Of a DNA stretch of 64,000 nt, positions 26,789-37,905 are shown piece after piece. Position numbers and translations under genes: made by a program. A model generated the notes under the pieces. It was not told the origin of the DNA, did not search any database, and was given only the letters and a program-made list of their open reading frames with translations. This DNA is from Dipylidium caninum (taxonomy: Eukaryota; Platyhelminthes; Cestoda; Cyclophyllidea; Dipylidiidae): contig QEYB01001046.1 of the NCBI GenBank assembly GCA_017562135.1, positions 3,720,001-3,784,000 on the forward strand. Reading direction: 5' to 3'. Numbering within the stretch: the first letter of the stretch is position 1; each line of letters opens with the position of its first letter.

Positions 26789-28531
26789 ATGCGCAATATC
26801 ACATTTGTTGATCGCTTAGAGCTCCCTGGTCTAACGACTACCACATCGACCAACTTGTGTTTGTACGACGTCGATGAGGATGGTGTAAGTGTGATGAAAT
26901 CGTATATGTTCGTTCAGGACACTGAACTAATTATTGGCAACTGGGACCTTGGTGATCCTGGAACTAATATGGACTCTTTATGTCCAAATGGCTCTGTTGA
27001 GATAATAAAATATGGTGAAATATGGAAAAGCTACAGAGACTTGCAGATGGTGACCTGTGTTACGGCTGGGAAAATATGCTGCAAAGATAAGGTTTTTTCC
27101 ATCGTCTTCTGTCCCCTGTCTATGACTCGGTTCCATTTCTTTTTTTCGATCCTTAACATCTTTTGTCTTGTCTTTGTTCTTCGATTACTTCATGGTTTTT
27201 TTTTCTTTTATTATACATCTGACCTTTAAGCTTGTAACGAACGTTCGACTTTCCGCTCATAGTACTTTTTATAATTACTTTCTTTGACATTGATTCTTTC
27301 ATTTGCAGCCTTCTGTCGTTGTGCTTTGTGCTGATTCACTGTGCTATATTTTCGATGCAACCTCAGATTCCAAAAACACAGATAGTTCACATCTGTCACT
27401 CATGTGCAGTCAGCAAATAGCTTGTAATGCAAAAGACGCTTGTATCTTGGAGGGGGGTATGTCCTTCTTCCGCTATCTAATCTTTCCTAAAGACGGACCA
27501 TGTGATATGGCGATTGCTTATTCAGACAGAATTGTACGACTCTTTCAGTGGCTTCCAAATGCTATGTCCAACGGACGAACCGGCGAACTTATTTTATTAA
27601 TAAAATGGGAGTTAGGTGGTCAAGTAAATATCCTACACACTATTCCTTTTTGATAGATCAGCCGAATAAGTCTACACTCGACAGTTGCTATATCAAATTT
27701 AGTACGTCTTACATTTTTTGTTTGAGGTTCTTTCTAGATCTTAGCTTCACAGCCTGGCGGTGGATTTGCTTTCCTTCAAAAGGAATTTGAAAGTTATGAA
27801 GATAGAATGTGGTGAGTTGACATTTGGCTAAGCACTGCGACAGTCCTACCCTCGTTTATCATCCACCGAAACAAACTCCTAATCAGAATGCAGATACACG
27901 TACATGGATTGTTGGTGGTTTGAAAGCTATCTCGTCCAAGGGATTTGATCATATGATTGGTCTTTGTCTCGCTGATGGAACTGTTCATTTGATTTCTGCT
28001 GACCTACAACAGAGTGAGACTCTCTGGTCTATATCCTTGCCCGTGAACGGTGAGCTATTTGGTCTGTCCAAGTTTGATTTAACGGTAAGTTTATCCTTCT
28101 GTTTTGTGTCATTTTTTTAGAGTGATGGGTCTGACGAACTTGCAGTTTGTTGTTGGGATGGTTCTACATACATATTTAATAGTGAGAGGGACATTCTTCA
28201 TTTCCCAGTTGGGCAGGCCTGCCAAGCTTTTACAGCCGGATGGTTATCGATGTCACCAAATAAAAATGAGCCTGTTCTGGTTTACGCTACCTGCGAACAA
28301 TCTCTGCTTATTTACCATAATTTAAATGTTGAGTCGGTACCATCTTACTCTCTGCTCCATGCACTCGTCAAACAATCAGACGTGCTGGAAGAATTACAAC
28401 CACAGAATGATAGCCGTAGGTTTATATATATTTTTCTTTCATGTTTATTTATTCTAGCGGTAAAACGGGCTATATTTCATTCTGCTGATTTGTCTTCAGG
28501 TTCATCCCTTCTTGTCTGGTTTCCATTATGA
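26789..28531 (+). CDS. ITFG2: KICSTOR subunit ITFG2
   Basis: ITFG2 is a beta-propeller (FG-GAP-like) subunit of KICSTOR, which recruits GATOR1 to lysosomes so that mTORC1 responds to amino acid loss. Nine phase-consistent exons: 26789-26884, 26918-27091, 27309-27456, 27493-27623, 27657-27701, 27738-27811, 27844-28084, 28121-28415, 28458-28531. 425 residues, near the human size. Propeller repeats show calcium-loop-like signatures: LYDVDEDGDTELIIGNW, CILEGDGPCDMAIAYSDRIV and SDGSDELAVCCWDGSTYIF. Other matches: LILASQPGGGFAFLQ, GLCLADGTVHLI, LWSISLPVNGELFGLSKFDL and the tail SPVKRAIFHSADL. Seven of eight introns are 32-42 nt. The first, 33 nt, is open and in frame if retained. Confidence 0.94.
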
Positions 28532-30493
28532 GCACTGTTAAACACAATTGCTTCCAAACTTGGTCATGCATTTGGTTTAAAATACATTTAGTTCACTTTT
28601 TATATTACTATACAATTTGATCGATATGCAAATCTTTTAAGGTGACAGCTATCCTTTGTCGTTTTATTAGATGTTAATTTTTATGCTTAAATGCTGAACG
28701 TCGTTAAACCAGAGACGGTGGAAAGTTTTCGTATTACACCTTTTAGAGCTGAAGTTCTGTGGTTTTACTTTCTGTTTTGATATACTCTAAGGCGCGTGGC
28801 AGGTGCTCATGTTTTCTACGGTTTTTTAATTTGCTACTTTCAGTTGAAGTTCTGTTTTCGCTACAATCCATAAAGATAAACCTGATTTTAACTATCATTC
28901 AACTTCGATAAGAATATTGTTCGCTTAGAGCTTTCAATATCTTTTCCCTTTACCTCGTGCTATATTTTAAGTATCTATTTGCAGAAAACTTAAATAGATT
29001 ATTATTGTTAACTTTTTTTAAAATTTCACCCTTTAAAGTTTCAGAGGTGAATCTAGGCGTCACGAAGGTGCAAAATGTACCTAATGGCATGTGGATATCT
29101 AGCCAAAAGTCCTATACAGTTTTATGCTGCGCTCTCAGTATCACTATCTCATCCGTTCTCTATTTTCGTCATAAATACCTATTTAGCTTAACAAACGTTG
29201 AGTAATACGATTTAAGGTAGGGGAAATTTTGGAACCCCGATTTTTATTCTGTTGTACTAAATTGCTGTTCGAAACATCCCTTATGGGCCTGTTATTTTGA
29301 TTCACCTTCGGACGGTCTCTATCCAGGCAATAGCATCTTATTTTTTATTTTTTAGTTAATTACTCGGTTTATGTCGCCAGATTGTGTGGATTCTTTATTT
29401 TTGCACTGCTTTGGATGCACTGTTCTAATAGTATCTTCACTCCATAGTTCCCATTTTTTTTTTTTTTTGTTTCGTCATAACTGTTATTTTCCCTGAACCT
29501 AAAATTTAAGAGCAAAGTAATAATGTGGTGCTCCTTAACGAAACTAATGTCGAATGCCTAGATCGCGTTATATATTTAATTTCGCAATAATTCTATTTTT
29601 TTAGCATCGGACCAAGCAAAGCTGCGTAGATTAATTCATCATGTCCTTTACAGGTGGCCGTGTGTTAAAAAAAAATTTGATCAAATTTGACTTCTCCAAT
29701 CATTTGTTTACAGTGATTTATTGAAAGAAAAAGAACATTTCTTCTCCCCTTCGTCTTCAGTAAATTCCTAGTTTCATCCTTTTTCAAGTGTTAAAATGAG
29801 TACATTCGTCGACTGGGGTTACGCCGAGATCTATTCATTCTACGTGGTTATATTTCACGGGTCATGGTGCTGCGGCGTCCTCCGTCTGGTACGAAGTTAT
29901 CAACGGGCTCTGGCCCATTGCTTTCGCGCCTATTTCCACGCCTGACCCCCTGACAGACCTCCGCGCTATCGTTTCCACATCTGGCGTTTCGTTAATTTTT
30001 TGTAAGTCATCGGACTTATGTCCACGTTAGAGATCGGACATACGAAATCATTTATTGGTCTGCGACTGGTTCGTGGCCGATTATTCCTCAACGCTATTAC
30101 TGCTTTGAACCAAAAGTAACGCTTTACTTTGCATCCATCTTAATAGAGTGTCAGATGACTCCAACAGTGGAGTCTCAGCAAGAGTGTCAGTATTGTCATT
30201 GCTACCCGGTGCACATTACATAAGAACCTTCGTTTTAACTCTAGTAGATTCATACTGGGGACTTGCATGTCACTGAGGCAAGGTTCTCCACTCCCCATTC
30301 TCACACTTTAAAGAGAACGTGGAACCTTTGACTAGAAAAGATTTTATGAGCGTAGGCGGCGGAGACCAGGTATGCACTCGGACGACTTATTCATGTAAAT
30401 TTAGGCAGAAGCGTAGGATTACAAAAATGGGAAGCAAAGAAATCGGAAACAAGGAGAGGATTCTGCGGAAGGGGCCGACTCGCATTGTACAAC
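28532..30493. other. Intergenic region between convergent ITFG2 and dispanin gene
   Basis: About 2 kb of AT-rich sequence with homopolymer T runs (for example near 29457-29468). Small open frames at 28957-29205 and 30319-30531 have no recognisable family. I see no supported gene. Confidence 0.5.
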
Positions 30494-31456
30494 CTAGTTT
30501 CCTGGCCAAACGTGCCGTTGGACGACCTTAATTACATCTCCAAGTAATAGGAGCATTTCACCGTAGTATAGGAAGGTAAGGATGGCCCAAATAATACAGA
30601 GAATGAGACCTATGATGCAGGCGATGATGACACACCGTCTCGCCACGTCAGATTTGCTCCGGTAGGCATGCATATCGTTTGCCCTGTAGTCGGTGTATGC
30701 GCAGAGTGAGTAGGCGAGAGCTGGGAGGGAGCACCAACATGTGATGGGGCAGCAGAAGATGGCGAAGAGACTGCAAATGGCAGGACATCGGTCGTACGCC
30801 TGTTGGACCTGTTGATGCTGAGTTGCGGTGGTGGTGGCGTAGATGAGGGGTTGTGCATGAGAGGCAGTAACAAGTGTTTGGTTGCTCACTATGTGGTTGC
30901 CAGCGGGGCCGCCACTTGTGTAGACATATTCGGCGGCGGGGATTACTTGGGGATGATTGGTTAGTTGCTGATGGCTGGGTAAGGTCATGTATCGGTAGTT
31001 GGTGGCCGCGGCAATAGCTTGTTGTTGAACCGCCACTGCTTGGGCAGCCGTTAGTGTGGAGACTGGAACGGCTAAAGTCAGGAATCCGGAAGCAAGCGTC
31101 AATGGCTTACGATATATAAGTATCGCACTCGAAACAGGGTACAATTCCTGTACCGAGGGTTTATTCCGCTAATCGTTATTCTATTTCTTACAAAGGGTAA
31201 AAGTGTCAATCGTAGAGTGCGCTCTAATTGGGTGAAAAGGAAGTGGCAACAAACCGGACAGACTTCCGTGGCCGTCATAGAGCATGTCCCCGGCGGCCAT
31301 GCGAGGACCACCTAACGAGCCTAGGGATCCGCGAACACCGTTGTTCTCACTAGGTGTCGCCGCCTCCATCCTTTCCTCGGGCACCTCACCACTCTGCGGC
31401 GAAACCTGTTGCTGCTGTTCCATCTCGTAAGATTGGTGCTCCTTCGATGCGTACAT
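30494..31456 (-). CDS. CD225/dispanin family two-pass membrane protein
   Basis: Relatives include SYNDIG, PRRT1 and IFITM proteins, which sit in plasma or endosomal membranes through an intramembrane helix and a second transmembrane helix. Two exons, 31255-31456 and 30494-31071, give 259 residues. The long N-terminal part is rich in Gln, Ala and Tyr (YASKEHQSYEMEQQQQ; LTAAQAVAVQQQAIAAATNY). The CD225 core lies near the C-terminus: DRCPAICSLFAIFCCPITCW, then AYSLCAYTDYRANDMHAYRS, then hydrophobic CVIIACIIGLILCIIWAILT. Clustered cysteines beside the first helix (CCP, CWC) are likely palmitoylation sites, by family analogy. The junction (TCCG|GTTTGT to TTTAG|CCGTT) is phase-consistent but rests on weaker consensus than the core. 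The exact subfamily is undecided. Confidence 0.85.
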
Positions 31457-33503
31457 CCTGCCTTGTCTTTATTGGCACATGATAGGAAAGTGAAATATCG
31501 ATGTTGAAAAAGTAACAATTTGGACGACTTTCAAGAAAATTAAGAGAGTATTTGGAAACTAGTTGTTTCGTATTTTTGATTATAACACTTTTCAAGAGTA
31601 TTACTTCAATTATATAACTCGGGTATTTGATTCATGGAATCGTCTAACCTAGAAGGGATACATAAACATGGGGCGTACGAAAAAATGTAAAATGTGGGGA
31701 CTGAGTCAAAAGCCATGTGATCTGTACAAAACATTCAGGCGGTGGCCGTTTTTTGTCTGCTGTGGACTTCCACTGTTAACGCCTATGGGAACCGAAGTAA
31801 TTTAGATAAGCAAGCGAACGCCTTAAGGTGACCATGGGGCGTGGACCGGTTTCTTCTCCACTAAGATGATGGGGAAAGCATTACCTTCACAGTCTTAGGC
31901 GTCAAGCGCTGAGGATGACGATAATCTCTGCTAATTCTGTCTCCCCTGTTGTAAGAAATTCAGTGACAGGAAGAGGTCTGTCCAGTCTTCATTTTTGTAC
32001 TGAATGCTTACCGCACATGTATAAATTATTTGCTATTATTCACGTAATTTCCGGGGTTTACATAGGTGGACCGTTGAATGAGGACGATGCAGTTACGGAC
32101 TTCATTTCATTAAACGGATAGAGCAATTGAGTGAGTACTCGCGGCCCGAAGAGGCATTAAGGTACGGAGTTGAACGAAAGCTACCTAGATATAATGTAGA
32201 AATTTGTCGCATAACTGGACAATGCTCCCCGTTGGGTAAGAAAGAAGTTAGTCATTCCAGGAAATCAGTGACAAAGCAAAGAAGTCGGACTGCAACATAG
32301 AAGGAACTGGCAAGTGCACCGGACCAATCAGATGCGCCACGAATGCTCTTCCCGCCCCCACCCCCCTCCCCGAATTGACTCAACAAAGGGCCTTTGGACG
32401 AGAGCATTCGGGACGTCTGAATAGTGTGAAGAAGGCTCAACACCAGAGTTCTGAGCGTCATTAGTAAAGTGCTTTAGTGAAGGCCATTTGCCCTCTTCCT
32501 GGCCTATTTAAGTTAGAGTATTAGTCTTTTGAAAAGTACTGCTCGTAGATGGAAATAATGAAAAAAGGAAATTCATATAAAGTAGATTTGGACGTTGTAA
32601 GGATGATAAAGTCTCGCCACTGGAGCACGTGGCAGCTTTTAACTGGGCCTCTGCAAGAAGTCGCGATGGCACCGCTCAATGTTCTGATGTTTTCGTAAGA
32701 CGAAGCAAAAAAAGAAGTCCCTTGGGTGGCTTCTTCCGTGGCTTACCCTCATGTTATCACCATAATCCCATCAATATTGAAGAAATTGTAAGCGCTGATT
32801 TATTAACAAGATGTTTTGTTTTTTAAATGAGATGAACTCTCACCAATTTTAGTTGAGATATCACTTTGTCATGTTCGCTCTAAAATTTCATATCGCAAAT
32901 CGACCTAAAGCATACGCGTGGCTGACACGAAGGCCTTGAAAAAAAATTGGTTTCAAATTTTGCCGACGCCGATTTCGTCATGGGAGAGAGCATCCTAATC
33001 GCATTTTTACATGATAAGCGGTGTCATTTGGGACAAACGCCTTTCGTAACCGTGGTTAAAATCTCCGAGTGCAACAAAAAAAGATAATAACAGAAAAAAA
33101 ACCACTACAATTTAGTTTCCCGAAAAATGTGGCATTCTAGACAAAAGATAAGCCTTAAAGTAGATTTTCGTCACAAATAATGCTTTCGCTTCTATTAAGG
33201 GGGAACTAGCAGAGAAAATAATCATTTTTTTAAGCCGTTATCAAAAGTCGAGAAAAAAATGCCCTTTTATTTTCTCTTCCCACTCAAGGCATAAGGCAGT
33301 AGAAGGCAGGGATAGGCGAGTAAAAGGAGAAAAGGCTATGATAATACTTAATGTAGCTTGTCGCAAATGTTGATCATTGGAATAAAGCAATTATTAGGCG
33401 TAATGGCGAAATATAATATTTGTATGAAGTTTTTGCTCCGGTCACCATCATCAACTCGATGACGTATAGGAAATAATAGATTATGAGGGCCTTATTTACA
33501 GGT

Positions 33504-33537
33504 AATGGGAGACTCCATGAAATGGGAGACTCCATGA
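33504..33537. repeat. Exact 17-bp tandem duplication
   Basis: AATGGGAGACTCCATGA occurs twice in direct succession with no mismatch, indicating a recent slippage or repair event. Confidence 0.85.
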
Positions 33538-34435
33538 AAAAAAAACCAAAAACAAATCATAACCCAGCGTAGTAAAGTGTGCAACCATTTTGTTGAACAA
33601 AACGTCGTTTAAATGGCCACGAGCGTCCTATTAGCAATCTCGTAAGAAACCCTTTAGATAATAACTTATAAGATGACCAAACAACGAAACGGCCAGAAGG
33701 AAATTAAGGACTGTCTGTACAAAGGCGGACTCTAACAGTTAGGAGTTAATTTGGCTTTCTTCAAGCAGTCTAATGAAATTTCTTTCAGTAGAAGAATGGC
33801 ATAACTGATTTCTTTCATGTTGATTGGTAAAATAATCCAAAATAGATGTAGAAACAGAAGTTGCGTGTTAAAAATTCAAATCTAAGGCGCTCTTACTTTC
33901 AAAAATGATAGAACAAATTTGTGCCTCGTTTCAGGGTCATACTTTAAGGGCTTCGAAAACTACTTCATGGAGTATGATGATCACTATCATAAGATTGGCA
34001 AGTAAATCCCCGAAAGACGCGCCGATATGTCCTAAATCTTGTTGACATTCGAATATCACTTAAATTGGGTTAGCGATCTGCGCTGAATGGAAAAGTCTAA
34101 GGAACCCATTTTATGGATTGTCAAATGCTCACAGCGCTGGATTTGATCGTGATGCTTTTAAACATGAATGCAGAGTAAATAACTCGAGAAGTATCAGTGA
34201 AGGGTACGAAATTATCACCTAGTGAGGATGTTTTAACAACCGGAATGCTTATAATTTGTACTGAAAATTAATAATACTTTCAGGCCAGGCCACAGACGTT
34301 AAAAATTGAGTGTAACCAAAACAATGACCTAAACAACTTGAGTTCTAAATACACTCACTTGAATTCTCCCAATGTAATGGTTAAATCCTCATTGACACAA
34401 ATAGTTGATTATCCAAAACGATAAGATAAACAATG

Positions 34436-34775
34436 GCGAAAAGGCTTTCCAGTGCGCCTTTGTGTGTAAGCCTGGTGCGCGCGCGCCAGGTATCACCCCG
34501 AGAGGCTTGTTTCTGTCTCGTGCGTTCTCTCCTCTCGCATACCGGACTCGCCAGCTCGGACATGGCGGCTACACAACTGGCCAAGTTTGGAACAGCCAAT
34601 GAACACTCGAGGCTTCCCCAGACTGCGCGCTGATTGGCTAATCTATTGGCAGCCAGTCAACAGGCTCCTTCTATCGACCCCGAGTGCGCACGTGGGTGAA
34701 ACGCGCACGCCAAGGCGATGACTTCGTGCGCGGGCCCGATTCGTGGGTTGCGAGCCCCATCCGCTGCAGCATTAT
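34436..34775. other. CpG-rich block with CCAAT boxes
   Basis: This 340-bp block is rich in G, C and CpG in an otherwise AT-rich interval. It includes a near-palindrome CCTGGTGCGCGCGCGCCAGG, a forward CCAAT (AGCCAATGAA near 34593) and two inverted ones (TGATTGGCTA near 34631; CTATTGGCAG near 34642). This looks like a promoter or the body of a repeat element. No coding family is visible, and GGGTTGCGAGCCCC near its end only loosely resembles a tRNA-type B box. Confidence 0.5.
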
Positions 34776-34822
34776 ACTTAAATTGCGACGAATGATGGCA
34801 ATGGGTGTCCACAAAACATATG

Positions 34823-34834
34823 CCCCCCCCCCCC
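34823..34834. repeat. Poly-C run (C12)
   Basis: Uninterrupted run of twelve C on the plus strand. Confidence 0.9.
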
Positions 34835-37800
34835 AATTCTAATGCCTTTGGGTTGTACTATGCGAGGATACAAATAAATCAGAGGGAGTTATTATATACC
34901 AAAATGAAGAAATGATGAATGACCCCTCGTAAAGGGGAATCCTCATAGCTTGTATCCGAACTATGGTTATTGGTACTTAAGGCCAGGTATGAAGGCCAGG
35001 TATAGGGGGTCAGAGTCTCGTACCACTATCGTAAAATCGTTCATGAAAATGTGTAAGTTAAATGGTTAAAATAATGTCAAGTGCCAAGTTAAGCACATTC
35101 AAACCACCGAATGATCGTTGCATACTGGCAGTGGGGCTGCACTTTATGCCGAGTTTCAATGATTCCATAGTCCTTCTGGATAACGCTCAACAGGATTTTA
35201 GGCACATGCTCCGGTGCGCTCATTTTGTTGACGACCTACGCGTATTCCCCTGTGCATCAAACCATGCCACTACCCTACAGGATTGGGATACTGTAGATCA
35301 GTCACCCCGAAGTGAAAATCGGAAGTTGATTTCGTTTCCTGCAGTAAAAGTGAAACAACAAGAGGTCACTTTGTGAAGCATGAGTAGGACCTGCTGCTCG
35401 TTGCTGTTGAACGTGCTTATCCTTCACTTATTTACTTATTAACTTTATTTAAAGCATATGAGATTCACTTGAATGTCCATAGCAGATCTACGATGCAACA
35501 ACAACGTAAAATAAACCCCTGGATGATCGACACTTACATCACAAATGTACTGCGTGTGGCAATCACAACCATTACCAAATGAAGGATTTCTCAATAAATA
35601 TAAAATACCAACTTAATTAATATACATTTATGGAAATGCGAAACGAATATCGGCCAAGAGTTTTTGTGCTTGAAGTTGGAACCGTTGAAGTAGAAAATCC
35701 CCCTTCGTATATTACAGAGGATGAGTGGGACATCAGCTGAAACCGACGCTAACAAGTCTCGTTTAAGGCAGCAGTGTAACTTTAACATACTTAACAAATC
35801 TCCGCAGCAGCCTTTTTGGAACCCTTTACTTTCGGTATTTATCATTAGGTGAAATCCGGTGCATAGATATGGTAAATAAAATAAGTGTGAGGAAGAAAAC
35901 AGCCATTTGATGACATTTACAATAAATCACACTGGTAGCAACGTGACTTCTCCCTGGTAAAATTGGGTCTACTCTGTGATGTGAAAATTTAAAAAGGACT
36001 TGAATGGTGTAGACGGTCCCATTATTCATGGGCGATAAAAAAGTGGATCGTCAAGAACCGACATGCTTATTTGTAGTGCTTCATATGTTCTTCTTCTTCT
36101 TCATCCTTCTTCGGAGACTAATAAGTCAACAACTAGTTGGTGTTGTCTCTAGTTTATGTCTAAAATGCCAAGTTTCCATAATCCCGCCAACCATGATTTG
36201 CTGGAACACTTCCGTTTGTTCTTCTCCCGTGTAAGGGGAGCCCTGCGTTGTTTCAGACGAAGCTAATACAAAAGCACGCGGTATTCATCAAATAAGACAA
36301 GGATTTCTCCCACTGGGAGTAGAATTTAGTTATGCTACGCTCATGTTACTTGCAAGGCATATTTTGAACTGGCGTTGGGGCAAAATTCTCGTTTGTGGAC
36401 ACTCGGCTTAGCCCTCGTCCGTTCAGCTTTCTACCACACTTTATTAAAGGTGCTTGCAAAAAAGGCGAAATTCTTTAATCTCCTTTTACTTGAATTGGTT
36501 ACTTGGCGAGGGCACCTTCACATAAGGAGAAGCTGGAATAAACTTCTAAAAATGACATCCCACAGCATTTCATTCGTCTTCCATGCCAGTGTGGATGTAG
36601 TTGGACACTCAGTTGAGCAGAAGGCCTCGCATCCCGTTGTACCACCAAGCAGACGTGTCCGTGAACCACGATGCCCAGAGCATTGACTGCCAGGTAGGGC
36701 AGTCAAATCCGCCCCGGGTGCTTTCACCGAAATTTGACGAGCATTGATAAAGTACGGTTGAGAGAAAACGTCCATAAGTCTACTTTCCAAGGTATGCTCA
36801 CATTGATGTTTATAAACTGAGAAAGGGATGTTCTTTCCGACAACAGCCATTATTAAATGTGGGGACACATAAACGGACGTCGACTAAGCCTCGTGTAAGT
36901 CTGCTCACATCCAACTGATTTATCGTTGCGAAAACGCAGAATCGCACACATCCGTGAGCAGAATACCGCCCCTGCACAGGCGGATGCTGGCTCGGCTGTC
37001 CGCACAACTAATATTTGCGGTTAGAATAAACGACATCTGGTATCTCACCGCAACCTCCAGCTACCATCTTCCAGTAAACCCTCTCCTGTCATTGCCCCTG
37101 TTGTCTTGCATTATCGGGGAGACGACGTTCTGCGTATCAAGTGCTAGATTATAAAAACGCCTCAATTCCTGCCCACAGTAACTTGCCCAAAGCATTCCCT
37201 ACATTATGCAGCAAACGCAAATTGAACACTGGCAAATTATGGGGCAGCAGCGCCAATTTTAAGAGAGCACACAACAATTAAGCTTTCAACATCATTCACG
37301 TTCCATTTTAACGCAACCCCGCGTTCCCGCCTTCGAAGTGTCCAACGCAAGCTGTTGGCGAGGCTGAGTTAAGCAAAGGCAAATCAGAAGTAATTAGCAT
37401 ATTATTTTAAAACTCAAGTCAGACGACAATATAGATATTCAAATTCTTAACATTCCTATCTAATTGGATTGTAATTTGGAACAATAAAAGAAAACAGGTT
37501 ATGGCGAAGACCGTAGTGATAAGACTTGCAGCGGAACTACGCGACCTCGGAGGGCGGTCAAATTCATAAATCGAGATGGAACCTGATTTCCACTCAACAC
37601 AAAGGAACATATATTTGGTAATCGTAGGAACTTCTGCATAAGAATAGTGGTTTCGGTAGCACCCCTTCTTTCACATTTGTCAAATCTCCTTATAAATGAA
37701 GGGGCGGAGAAATCTGGTGGGACAATTAAACATGTCGTCGTCTCTTTCATTCACAACCTAGCATGTAGAGGAAAAGGCAATATGATTCAGGAGAGGAAAC

Positions 37801-37905
37801 ATTGGATTTAACACAAAACATACTTTTGAGGTACATCGAAATTTTGTACCATTAACATCTCACCGACTGTATTTTCATTAAACGAAGAGCTTCAAGAATT
37901 GTTGG

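Larger units (their letters stand above)
31457..37905. other. Gene-poor 6.4 kb interval
   Basis: No exon here could be tied to a known family. It contains a CpG-rich block (34436-34775), an exact 17-bp tandem duplication (33504-33537), a C12 run (34823-34834) and overlapping cysteine-rich open frames at 36518-37007 that may belong to a dispersed repeat. Other open frames (31915-32121, 32629-32826, 35062-35376 on plus) are short and unconvincing. Confidence 0.45.

Noticed and set aside
31915..32121. Plus-strand 68-codon frame
   Set aside because: No homology, no splice support and compositionally like background.
34740..34770. tRNA or tRNA-derived SINE
   Set aside because: Only a loose B-box-like GGGTTGCGAGCCCC was seen; no A box or cloverleaf could be drawn.
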